Of a stretch of 64,000 nucleotides of DNA, positions 33,466 through 41,439 are shown in pieces. The translations under genes and the position numbers were made by a program. Under the pieces are notes generated by a model that saw only the letters and a list, made by a program, of their open reading frames with translations, ran no database searches and had not been told where the DNA came from. This stretch comes from Hamadaea sp013361475 (lineage in GTDB: Bacteria; Actinomycetota; Actinomycetes; Mycobacteriales; Micromonosporaceae): positions 118,040 to 182,039 of the forward strand of contig NZ_JBFAHM010000017.1 in NCBI RefSeq assembly GCF_040654195.1, written 5' to 3'. Every line of letters starts with the position of its first letter. Positions within the stretch are counted from its first letter, which is position 1.

Positions 33466-34346
33466 CAGTTGTGCTGGAGAGCGTTCCGGAGACCACTGCC
33501 GCGGTGCGCCGGCGTCGTCCCCGTCGCCGGTGGGCGCGGTGGATCCCGTACGCGATCCTGGCGGTCTACGCCCTGGTCGGCGGGGTCGGCCCGCTGCTCA
33601 TCGACTACAACCCGGTCTACACCTCGTTGCCGGACCGCCTGCTGCCACCGGGGTCGCACGTCTCGTCGGGCGCGACCGCCTGGTTCGGCACCGACGGCAC
33701 CGGCCGGGACGTCCTGGCCCAGGTGGTCTACGGCGCGCGTACGTCGGTGCTGATCGGCCTGGCGACGGTCGTCGTCTCCTGCGTCGTCGGCGTCGCGATC
33801 GGCACCGTCGCCGGATACTTCCGGGGCTGGCTGGACACCATCCTCGCCCGGGGCATCGACATCCTGCTCGCATTCCCGGCGATCCTGCTCACCATCGTGA
33901 TCGCCGGAGCCTTCGAACGCAGCGTGCTCGTCGTGGTGGTCGCGCTGTCGGCGACCGCGTGGATCTCGTTCGCCCGGGTCACCCGGGGAGTCGCGCTGAC
34001 CATCCGGGAACGGGCCTGGGTGGACGCGGCGCGGGTGCTCGGCGTACGCCCGCTGTCGATCCTGTGGCGGCACATCATCCCGTTCACCGCCGGTCCCGTC
34101 GTCGCCCTCGCGACCCTCGAATTCGCCCTCGTCGTCCTGGCCGAGGCCGGGCTGAGCTTCCTCGGCATCGGCCTGCCCACCTCGGCGGTGTCGTGGGGCC
34201 AGATCATCGCCAACGGCAAGCAGTACCTGGCGACCGCCTGGTGGATCTCGGCGATCCCCGGAGTCGCGCTGTCCCTGCTGATCATCACGATCGGCATCCT
34301 CGGGGACCAGCTCACCGCCCGCTACGGACGCGGGCACGTCCGATGA
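33462..34346 (+). CDS. Opp/Dpp-type ABC importer permease (DppC-like)
   Basis: The 294-residue protein starts at ATG 33462 inside the DppB-like stop. A basic N-terminal segment precedes the first helix. Then come FGTDGTGRDVLAQVVYGARTS, the DppC hallmark, helices through LAFPAILLTIVIAG, the EAA loop ERAWVDAARVLGVRPLSILWRHI and the late GLSFLGIGLP stretch. It pairs with the DppB-like permease. Its stop overlaps an ATG at 34343, but the binding protein more likely starts at 34379. Confidence 0.95.
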   Translation: MTVVLESVPETTAAVRRRRPRRRWARWIPYAILAVYALVGGVGPLLIDYNPVYTSLPDRLLPPGSHVSSGATAWFGTDGTGRDVLAQVVYGARTSVLIGLATVVVSCVVGVAIGTVAGYFRGWLDTILARGIDILLAFPAILLTIVIAGAFERSVLVVVVALSATAWISFARVTRGVALTIRERAWVDAARVLGVRPLSILWRHIIPFTAGPVVALATLEFALVVLAEAGLSFLGIGLPTSAVSWGQIIANGKQYLATAWWISAIPGVALSLLIITIGILGDQLTARYGRGHVR

Positions 34347-34378
34347 ACCGCTCACCCCTCCCCTTTTGGAAGGCATCG

Positions 34379-35918
34379 ATGACCAGATATCGTGCCCCGC
34401 GCGGAACCCGGCGTACGGCGCTGGCCGTGCTCGGCGCCGCGCTGACCGCCTCGCTGGCCCTGAGCGCTTGCGGTACCACCAGCGGCGGCTCCGCCGGCGG
34501 CGGCAAGGAGATCACCGTCGCCGGGACCTATTCGATCGAGAGCCTCGACCCGGCCAGCCCTTCGGGCGGCGGGGCGACCGGCACCCAGCTCACCTCGAAG
34601 GCGCTGTTCAGCCGGCTGGTCCGGCCCAAGGCGGACGGCAGCCTCGAGGGCGACCTGGCCACCGAGTGGACGCCCGACGGCACCGCCGCGCAGTGGACCT
34701 TCAAACTGCGCTCGGGCGTGAAGTTCAGCGACGGCTCGGCCGTCACCGCCGACGACGTGGTCGCCTCGTTCCAGCGGTTCATCGAGCTCAAGAGCACGAA
34801 CGCCGCGAACTTCACCGGCTACACGATGACGGCGACCTCGCCGTCCGAGGTCGTGCTGAAGGCGACCAAGCCCGACGCCGCCATCCCGTACAAGCTGGCC
34901 GTCTTCTTCGTGATGCCCAAGAGCGTGCAGGGCGAGGACAAGGAGTTCTTCCAGCACCCGGTCGGCTCCGGCCCGTTCAAGCTGGAGAAGTTCGACTCGG
35001 CGGGCACCGTCGTGTTCACCCCGAACAGCGGCTACTACGCCGGCGCGCCCAAGGTCACGAAGGTGACCATCAAGAAGATGCCGGAGCTCGCCGCCCGGCT
35101 GACCGCGCTGAGGACCGGTGAGGCCGACCTGATCTGGGGAATCCCCGACGACCAGCTGCCGCAGCTGCAGAGCGACAGCAACCTGACCATCCAGACGGGT
35201 CCCCAGCACCGCGGTCTTCACGATGTGGTTCAACTCGTCGATCCCGGCGCTCTCCGAAGCCGCCGTACGCCGTGCGCTGTGGCAGGCGGTGGACTTCGCG
35301 ACCATCATCAAGACCCTGTATCCGCAGACGGGGACGCTGTCGGACGCGCCGGTCTCGCCGGTGACGCTCGGCTACTCGTCGCAGGAGGCCCAGAAGTACG
35401 ACCCGGCGGCGGCCAAGGCGGCCCTGCAGGCGGCCGGCTTCGACTTCGGCAAGAAGCTGCGGCTCCAGTTCGCCAACGCCGAGTTCCGCCAGTTCAACCA
35501 GGCGGTCGTCTCCGACCTGGCGAAGATCGGCGTCCAGGTGGACCTGCTGGAGAAGGAGCAGGCGGTGTTCACCAAGGACCTGCTGGCCCTGAACTGGGAC
35601 ATCAACTTCCAGCAGCTGTCCAACCCGACCTTCGACGGGGCGAACACCCTCGGCCGGCTCTACACCTGCGCCGCCAAGCGCAACGGCTACTGCAACCCGG
35701 ACCTGGACAAGCTGCTCGCCGCGGCCGGGGCCAGCCCGGACAAGAACGAGCGTGTACGCCTCTACGGCGAGGCCAGCAAGATCATCTGGTCGGACGCGGT
35801 CGGCATGTTCCCGATGGCCGTGAAGTTCGCGTACGCCTGGAACAAGAACCTGACCGGCGTCGTGCCGGACCCGAACGGGCTGCCGGACTTCTCCACGATC
35901 GGCGTCAGCGGATCATGA
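34379..35918 (+). pseudogene. Family 5 extracellular solute-binding lipoprotein, interrupted by a one-base frameshift
   Basis: ATG 34379 has a GGAAGG ribosome site and opens a lipoprotein signal ending in LSAC. The SBP_bac_5 start follows (AGTYSIESLDPASPSGG, LATEWTPDG, SDGSAVTADDVVASFQRF, FFQHPVGSGPFKLEKF). At the G run 35197-35199 (ACGGGTCC) the frame breaks: removing one G joins TIQT to VPSTAVFTMWFNSS and continues the binding protein to the stop at 35916-35918. The downstream half has good family sequence (RRALWQAVDFATI, YDPAAAKAALQAAG). Either the gene is a recent pseudogene or the base call is wrong. An intact protein would be about 512 residues. Confidence 0.88.
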
Positions 35919-36976
35919 CAAGTCTGCTGGAGGTGTCCGGGCTGGTCGTCGACCTGCCCGGCCCCGCCGGTGGCCGTGTTGATCGTCGCCGACCCTCCGT
36001 CCTCACTCCCGGCTCGAGCGTTCGGGCCGGCGCAGAGACTGTGCGCGTCGTCGACGGGGTGTCGTTCGACGTCCCGGCGGCGACGACCGTGGGACTGATC
36101 GGCGAGTCGGGCAGCGGCAAGACGATGACGGCCAACGCCCTCATCGGCCTGCTGCCCGACGGCGCCGAGACCGGCGGCGAGCTGCGCTGGCGTGGGGAGG
36201 ACCTGCTCCAGGCCACGCCGGCTCGGCGACGCGCTCTGCGCGGGCACGAGATCGCGATGATCTTCCAGGATCCGCTCGCCGCCCTCAATCCGACCCAGAC
36301 GATCGCCCGGCAGGTCGGCGAGATCCTGCGCCGGTCGGGCCGCCCGCGCGACGAGGTGCGCCGCCGCGTGGTCGAACTGCTCGACCGGGCGGGTGTGCCC
36401 GACCCGGCGACCCGCGCGGACAGCTACCCGCACGAGTTCTCCGGCGGTCTTCGGCAGCGCGCCGTCATCGCGATGGCCCTGGCGGGCAGTCCCGCGCTGG
36501 TGCTGGCCGACGAGCCGACGACCGCCTTGGACGTGACCGTGCAGTCGCGCATCCTGCGGCTGCTGCGGTCCCTTCAGGACGACGACGGGCTCGCCATGGT
36601 CCTGGTCAGCCACGATCTCCGGGTCGTTGCGCACGTCGCGCAGCAGACCGTCGTCATGTACGCCGGGCGCGTGGCCGAACGAGGCCCGACCAAGGAGGTC
36701 CTGCACCGCCCGGCCCATCCCTACACCCGGGCACTCGTGCAGAGCGTGCCCGCTGTCCGGACGCGTACGGCGATCGCGTCGCCGTTGCCGGGCACGCCCG
36801 CGACCCCGGCCAACCGGCCGTCCGGGTGCGCCTTCCATCCGCGCTGCCCGCTGGCCCGCGAACGGTGCAAGGTCGAGCAACCCGTCGTCCGGGAGGTCGC
36901 CCCCGGCCAGTGGGCCGCCTGCCACTTCTCCGAAGAAGTCCAGCGTGCCGAGGAGGTGCGGCATGACGCTGCTTGA
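35915..36976 (+). CDS. Opp/Dpp-type ABC importer ATPase (DppD-like)
   Basis: ATG 35915 overlaps the binding-protein stop (ATGA). The 353-residue ATPase has Walker A (GESGSGKTM), Q-loop (MIFQDPLAALNP), signature FSGGLRQRAVIAMAL, Walker B (LVLADEPTTALD), SHDL switch and the OppD C-terminal zone with the cysteine set CAFHPRCPLARERC. The signature reads FSGGL in place of the common FSGGM. An insertion of about 20 residues (GRVDRRRPSVLTPGSSVRAG) follows the first strand. It works with the DppF-like ATPase. Confidence 0.94.
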   Translation: MTSLLEVSGLVVDLPGPAGGRVDRRRPSVLTPGSSVRAGAETVRVVDGVSFDVPAATTVGLIGESGSGKTMTANALIGLLPDGAETGGELRWRGEDLLQATPARRRALRGHEIAMIFQDPLAALNPTQTIARQVGEILRRSGRPRDEVRRRVVELLDRAGVPDPATRADSYPHEFSGGLRQRAVIAMALAGSPALVLADEPTTALDVTVQSRILRLLRSLQDDDGLAMVLVSHDLRVVAHVAQQTVVMYAGRVAERGPTKEVLHRPAHPYTRALVQSVPAVRTRTAIASPLPGTPATPANRPSGCAFHPRCPLARERCKVEQPVVREVAPGQWAACHFSEEVQRAEEVRHDAA

Positions 36977-37727
36977 CGTACGCGACCTCCGGGTCAGCTT
37001 CGGGCGGCGTACCAAGGTCGTCGCGGTCGACGGCGTGAGCTTGTCGGTCGCGCCGGAGGAGACGGTCGGGCTCGTGGGCGAGTCCGGCTCCGGCAAGACG
37101 ACGGTGGCCCGGGCGGTCGTCGGCCTCGTCCGGCCCGACGCGGGCATCATCGTCCTAGATGGACATCCACTGGGCCGGCTGGGCCGACGCTCCGCCGCGT
37201 TGCACCGGGCGGTCCAGATGGTCTTCCAGGACCCGCGGTCCTCGCTGAACCCGCGCATGACGGTCGCGGCGGTGATCGAGGAGGTGTGGCGTACGCACCC
37301 GGTGACCGCACCCGAGGGTGACCGCACGGCCGCCCTCCACGGGCTGCTCGACGACGTCGGGCTGGACGCCGGCGTCGCCCGGCAACGGCCCGGCGAGCTG
37401 TCCGGCGGCCAGTGCCAGCGGGTCAGCATCGCCCGCGCGCTGGCCGCCAAGCCCCGGCTGCTCGTCTGCGACGAGGCGGTCTCCGCGCTCGACGTCTCGG
37501 TGCAGGCGCAGGTCCTGCGGCTGCTCGTGGACCTGCGGGAGAAGCACCACCTGTCGATGCTGTTCATCTCGCACGACCTCGGCGTCGTGCACCAGATCGC
37601 CGATCGGATCGCCGTCATGCGGCGCGGCGAACTCGTCGAGGAGGGCCCGGCCGCCGACGTCCTGGGCGCGCCGCGACACGAGTACACCCAGAGCCTGCTC
37701 GACGCGGCGCTCGAACTGAACGAATGA
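36963..37727 (+). CDS. Opp/Dpp-type ABC importer ATPase (DppF-like)
   Basis: ATG 36963 lies within the end of the DppD-like gene (14-base overlap). The 254-residue ATPase has Walker A (GESGSGKTT), MVFQDPRSSLNPRMTV, signature LSGGQCQRVSIARAL, Walker B (LLVCDEAVSALD) and SHDLGVV. It lacks the usual C-terminal cysteine cluster and is shorter than typical DppF (about 320 residues), stopping soon after the ABC core. Together with the DppD-like protein it powers the importer. Confidence 0.94.
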   Translation: MTLLDVRDLRVSFGRRTKVVAVDGVSLSVAPEETVGLVGESGSGKTTVARAVVGLVRPDAGIIVLDGHPLGRLGRRSAALHRAVQMVFQDPRSSLNPRMTVAAVIEEVWRTHPVTAPEGDRTAALHGLLDDVGLDAGVARQRPGELSGGQCQRVSIARALAAKPRLLVCDEAVSALDVSVQAQVLRLLVDLREKHHLSMLFISHDLGVVHQIADRIAVMRRGELVEEGPAADVLGAPRHEYTQSLLDAALELNE

Positions 37728-37746
37728 ACCTGGGGAGGAAACACCA

Positions 37747-39372
37747 ATGACGGACGGCTCATCCCGCGTACCAGCTCGAAACGCTGATGTGCTGGTGGTA
37801 GGCGGGGGCCTGGGGGGAGTCGCCGCCGCGCTCGCCGCACTGCGCCGTGGCCGCACGGTCCTGCTGACCGAGCCCACCGACTGGCTGGGCGGCCAGCTGA
37901 CCAGCCAGGGCGTGCCACCGGACGAGCATCCTTGGATCGAGCAGTTCGGCGCGACGCGCTCGTACCGCGCGCTCCGCGAGGCGATCCGCGACCACTACCG
38001 CCGCTGGTATCCGCTCACCTCCGTCGCGCACGCCACGACCGACCTCAACCCCGGTCTCGGCCGGGTCAGCCGGCTCTGTCACGAGCCGCGCGTGGCCGCC
38101 ACCGTGCTCGCGGCGATGGTCGGGCCGCATCTGGCCGCGGGCCGGTTGACCATCTGGTACGCACACCGCCCGATCGCCGTCGAGAGCGACGGGGACCGGG
38201 TCACGTCGGTGCTGTTCGAGGGGCCCGACGGTACCCGGGTCGAGGCGAGCGCGCCGTTCGTCCTCGACGCCACCGAATTGGGCGATCTGCTGCCGATGGC
38301 CGGCGTGGAGCACGTGACCGGCTTCGAGTCCCGGGACGAGACCGGCGAGCCGAGCGCGCCGGCGGTGGCGCAGCCGGACAACATGCAGGCGTTCTCCTGG
38401 GTGTTCGCGGTCGAGCACCGCGACGGCGAGGACCACACGATCGACCGTCCCGACCAGTACGGCTTCTGGCGCGAGTACCAGCCGCCGTTCTGGCCGGACC
38501 GGCTGCTGAGCCTGGTCGCGCCCGATCCGCGGACGCTCGAACCGGTCGCGCGCACCTTCGTCCCGCACGGCTCGTCCGGCCCGGTCGTGGCCGACCAGAG
38601 CCGCGACCCGGGGGACAAGGACCTGTGGATCTTCCGGCGCATCCTCGCCCGGGAGCAGTTCCAGCCCGGGTTCCTCGCCAGCGACGTCACCATCGTGAAC
38701 TGGCCGATGATCGACTACCTGCCGGGACCGCTGATCGGAGTGTCCGACGAGGAGCGCGACAAGCACCTCGACGGCTCCCGGCAGCTGGCCCTGAGCATGT
38801 TCTACTGGCTCCAGACCGAGGCGCCGCGCCCGGACGGAGGTACGGGCTGGCACGGGCTGCGCCTGCGGCCCGACGTGATGGGCACCGCCGACGGTCTGGC
38901 CAAGACGCCCTACATCCGCGAATCGCGGCGCATCCGGGCCCGCCGGACCGTCGTCGAGCAGGACCTGTCGCTGGCCGTACGCGGTGAGCACGGCGCAGTG
39001 TCCTATCCGGACAGCGTCGGCGTCGGCATGTACCGCATCGACCTGCACCCGTCGACCGGCGGCGACAACTACATCGACGTCGGCAGCAGCCCGTTCCAGA
39101 TCCCGCTCGGCGCCCTGCTGCCCGTACGCATCCGCAACCTGCTGGCGGCGGGCAAGAACATGGGCACCACGCACATCACCAACGGCTGCTATCGGCTGCA
39201 TCCGGTGGAGTGGAACGCCGGGGAGGCGGCCGGGGCTCTGGCGGCGCACTGCCTGGCGAACGGACTCGAACCGGCTCAGGTGCATGAGACCCCGGCGTTG
39301 CTCGAACGCTTCCAGAACGAGTTGGTCGCCGACGGCTTCGAACTCGCCTGGCCGGCGATCCGGGGCTACTGA
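37747..39372 (+). CDS. FAD-dependent oxidoreductase (FAD_oxidored family)
   Basis: ATG 37747 has a strong GGGGAGGAA ribosome site. The 541-residue protein opens with a dinucleotide-binding motif (ADVLVVGGGLGGVAAALAAL), then TVLLTEPTDWLGGQLTSQGV, a pattern of the FAD_oxidored family. LDATELGDLLPMAGV and KTPYIRESRRIRARRTV in the middle, and LLAAGKNMGTTHITNGCYRLHPVEWNAGE near the end, are also family-typical. Such enzymes occur in carbohydrate-use loci with unknown substrates. It is the last gene of the importer operon and may oxidise the imported sugar or its derivative. Confidence 0.85.
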   Translation: MTDGSSRVPARNADVLVVGGGLGGVAAALAALRRGRTVLLTEPTDWLGGQLTSQGVPPDEHPWIEQFGATRSYRALREAIRDHYRRWYPLTSVAHATTDLNPGLGRVSRLCHEPRVAATVLAAMVGPHLAAGRLTIWYAHRPIAVESDGDRVTSVLFEGPDGTRVEASAPFVLDATELGDLLPMAGVEHVTGFESRDETGEPSAPAVAQPDNMQAFSWVFAVEHRDGEDHTIDRPDQYGFWREYQPPFWPDRLLSLVAPDPRTLEPVARTFVPHGSSGPVVADQSRDPGDKDLWIFRRILAREQFQPGFLASDVTIVNWPMIDYLPGPLIGVSDEERDKHLDGSRQLALSMFYWLQTEAPRPDGGTGWHGLRLRPDVMGTADGLAKTPYIRESRRIRARRTVVEQDLSLAVRGEHGAVSYPDSVGVGMYRIDLHPSTGGDNYIDVGSSPFQIPLGALLPVRIRNLLAAGKNMGTTHITNGCYRLHPVEWNAGEAAGALAAHCLANGLEPAQVHETPALLERFQNELVADGFELAWPAIRGY

Positions 39373-39387
39373 ATATTCGGTTCCACC

Positions 39388-39419
39388 CATGCGCCGCAGG
39401 GACTACCCTGCGGCGCATG
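39388..39419. terminator. Perfect 14-bp stem terminator after the importer operon
   Basis: CATGCGCCGCAGGG and CCCTGCGGCGCATG pair perfectly around an ACTA loop, 16 bases after the oxidoreductase stop. This is a strong intrinsic terminator without T tract. Confidence 0.85.
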
Positions 39420-39560
39420 ACCATGGCCGTGTTCGGCCAGGGCACCCGGTAGACCGCGCGTACACCGGCGCGCCGCTTCCCGGCGCACACATGCCCTGAC
39501 GCAGGTAAGTCCTTCAGACGACGCGCCTGCCTTCGCCGTACCCTCCACTCGGAGACCGCC

Positions 39561-40346
39561 ATGGCCGCCGTGCCCGTCAGCGCACGCGATCCGCGCATCA
39601 GCGCCTTCCTGTCCGCCCGGACCCCGTCCGGATCCGTCGTCGCCGAAGGCGTCTGGGCGCACCAGTGCCTGCTCCAGGCCGACGCCGACATCGACGTCCT
39701 CGTCCTCTGCCCCGATCTGCTGGAACCCTCGACCCGGCGGCTCGCCCGCGACCTGACCGGGCGGGCGCGTACCGCGGTCGAGGTGTCCGCCAAGACCTAC
39801 GCCCGCATCAGCCGCCGCACGAAGCCGTCCGGCCTGGCCTCCCTGGTACGCCTGCCGGACTGGCCGCTCGGCGACGGCCACATCGACGGCGTCCCCCTCG
39901 GCGTGAGTGCCAAGATCCTCGTCGCCGACGGCATCGAGTACGCCACCAACTTGGGCGCGCTGATCCGCATCGTCGACGCCAGCGGTACGCGGGCCCTGCT
40001 GCTCACGAATCGTCAGGCGCGCCTGGAACACCCCGACGTGTTCACCGCCAGCCGTGGCACGCTGCTGACCACGCCCGTCGTCGACTTCGGCGAACCGGCG
40101 GCGGCCGCGGACTGGCTGCTCCGCGCGGGGTTCACGATCCGGCTGGCGTTGCCCGGCGCGCCCGGCGGTTTCCGTACGCCCGGCGGTGAGCTGCCCGGCC
40201 CGACCGCGTTCGTCGTCGGTTCCGAAGGCCGGGGAGTGTCCCCGCAGTGGCGGTCGGTGCCGCACGAACCCGTCTCCATCCCGATGCGAGGCCGGGCCGA
40301 TTCGCTCAACGTCGCCGTCGCGGCGGGGGTGCTGCTGTTTGGTTGA
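39561..40346 (+). CDS. SpoU/TrmH-family RNA 2'-O-methyltransferase
   Basis: The 261-residue protein has an N-terminal substrate-binding region (VVAEGVWAHQCLLQADADID) and the SPOUT catalytic domain with all three motifs: YATNLGALIRIVDASG (motif 1), FVVGSEGRGVSPQW (motif 2) and IPMRGRADSLNVAVAAGVLLF (motif 3). It methylates a ribose in tRNA or rRNA using SAM in a trefoil knot. The exact nucleotide cannot be told. It stands alone after the operon terminator. Confidence 0.95.
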   Translation: MAAVPVSARDPRISAFLSARTPSGSVVAEGVWAHQCLLQADADIDVLVLCPDLLEPSTRRLARDLTGRARTAVEVSAKTYARISRRTKPSGLASLVRLPDWPLGDGHIDGVPLGVSAKILVADGIEYATNLGALIRIVDASGTRALLLTNRQARLEHPDVFTASRGTLLTTPVVDFGEPAAAADWLLRAGFTIRLALPGAPGGFRTPGGELPGPTAFVVGSEGRGVSPQWRSVPHEPVSIPMRGRADSLNVAVAAGVLLFG

Positions 40347-40425
40347 CCCAATTAGGAACGGAGCTCGCCTAAAGCGGATCTAGAGTCGAAGCGTGAAGCA
40401 AGATCGCACCCAAGGGAGTACCGCA

Positions 40426-40959
40426 ATGAGCACCAACGCGCCAGCCGGCTACACGACCGCCGCGCCGTGGATCGTAACCCCCGACACCGGCCGCCTGCTC
40501 GACTTCGTCACCACAGTGTTCGACGGAGTGGAGCAGGGCCGGGTGCCGTTGGCGGATGGCAGCATCGGCCACGCCGAGATCCGCGTCGGCGACACCGTCC
40601 TGCTCGCCTTCGACCAGCGACCGGGCTGGCCGTCGATGCCGTCGCTGCTCCGGGTGTTCGTCCCGGACGCCGACCTCGCGATGGAACGGGCGGTCGCGGC
40701 CGGTGCGCGCGTGGTCACGACGTCGGCCACGCACGCCTTCGGTCAGCGCGGCGGACGCGTACGCGACCCCTTCGGCAACATCTGGTGGATCAGCGCGATC
40801 GTCGAAGACGTGCCGGTGGAGGAGGGGCTGCGCCGCCTGTCGGAGCCCCAGTACGCCGACGCGATGCGCGACGCGCAGGAGACGCTGGATCGTGAGCTGA
40901 GCGGGGGCGTGGACCGGGAGGTCAGCGCCGTCAGCCTGCCGTCGCCGGCACAAGGCTGA
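40426..40959 (+). CDS. VOC (glyoxalase/PhnB-like) superfamily protein
   Basis: I chose ATG 40426 with a GGGAG ribosome site over GTG 40393. The 177-residue protein has the PhnB-like layout: TAAPWIVTPDTGRLLDFVTTVF, HAEIRVGDTVLLAFDQ, SLLRVFVPDADLAMERAVAAGA and RDPFGNIWWISAIVED. Metal ligands are only partly conserved, so it may be a binding or resistance protein rather than an enzyme. A C-terminal helical extension of about 40 residues is present. It has no obvious operon partner. Confidence 0.88.
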   Translation: MSTNAPAGYTTAAPWIVTPDTGRLLDFVTTVFDGVEQGRVPLADGSIGHAEIRVGDTVLLAFDQRPGWPSMPSLLRVFVPDADLAMERAVAAGARVVTTSATHAFGQRGGRVRDPFGNIWWISAIVEDVPVEEGLRRLSEPQYADAMRDAQETLDRELSGGVDREVSAVSLPSPAQG

Positions 40960-41055
40960 GCCACTCCGGCGCCTGCTTCAGCTCCTCGTGAGTTCCGCCG
41001 ACGGGGCGCGCCCGCAGCCGGGCCTCGACGGCCGACGGCACCGCGGGGGCATACG

Positions 41056-41412
41056 ATGCGAGCTGTGGACATTCCGCTTCGCGATGGTGCGACGACGGTC
41101 GGGGTCGGGCTGGAGACACGCGGCGGGGTATTCACCACGCTGATACCGGAGGGCGCCCGCGTGCCGTGCCGGCAGTCGGCTGTCTTCACCACGGCCGCCG
41201 ACGCCCAGCGCAGCATCAAGGTCGGCGTGCTGCGGGGCGGCGAGGACGGGCCGGTCGTCGTGGGCCGGTACGAACTCCTGCTGCCCGGCGACGCCCCGCG
41301 GGGCGCTCCGCAGATCCGGGTGACCTTCGCGATCGGGGAGGACGGGTCGTTCCGTCTCAGCGCGGTCGACGGCGAAGGCGCCGATCTGGAGGTCGTCAGC
41401 GCGGCCGCCTGA
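41056..41412 (+). CDS. Stand-alone Hsp70 (DnaK) substrate-binding-domain-like protein
   Basis: The 118-residue protein matches the beta-sandwich peptide-binding domain of DnaK: GVGLETRGGVFTTLIPEGARVP corresponds to the SBD start, QSAVFTTAADAQRSIKVGVLRG to the L1,2/beta3 region, VGRYELLLPGDAPRGAPQIRVTFAIGEDG to the beta6-beta8 core, and FRLSAVDGEGADLEVV to the last strand. No ATPase domain is upstream and no alpha-helical lid follows. A second start, GTG 41065, is possible. It may bind unfolded segments or act as a decoy without ATP control. The next gene starts 27 bases later on the same strand. Confidence 0.8.
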   Translation: MRAVDIPLRDGATTVGVGLETRGGVFTTLIPEGARVPCRQSAVFTTAADAQRSIKVGVLRGGEDGPVVVGRYELLLPGDAPRGAPQIRVTFAIGEDGSFRLSAVDGEGADLEVVSAAA

Positions 41413-41439
41413 ACCCCGACGCCGGGCGGAACCCGGCGT

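Noticed and set aside
33305..36976. A 1223-codon frame that would join the binding protein to the DppD-like ATPase
   Set aside because: It arises only from the frameshift at 35197-35199; the middle part is out-of-frame sequence rich in Arg/Gly/Pro, and both true genes have their own start or stop.
40931..41119. A 62-codon minus-strand frame ending THEELKQAPEWLSLVPATAG
   Set aside because: It looks protein-like at the end but overlaps the VOC end and the well-supported Hsp70-like start, has no ribosome site and no known relative that I can name.
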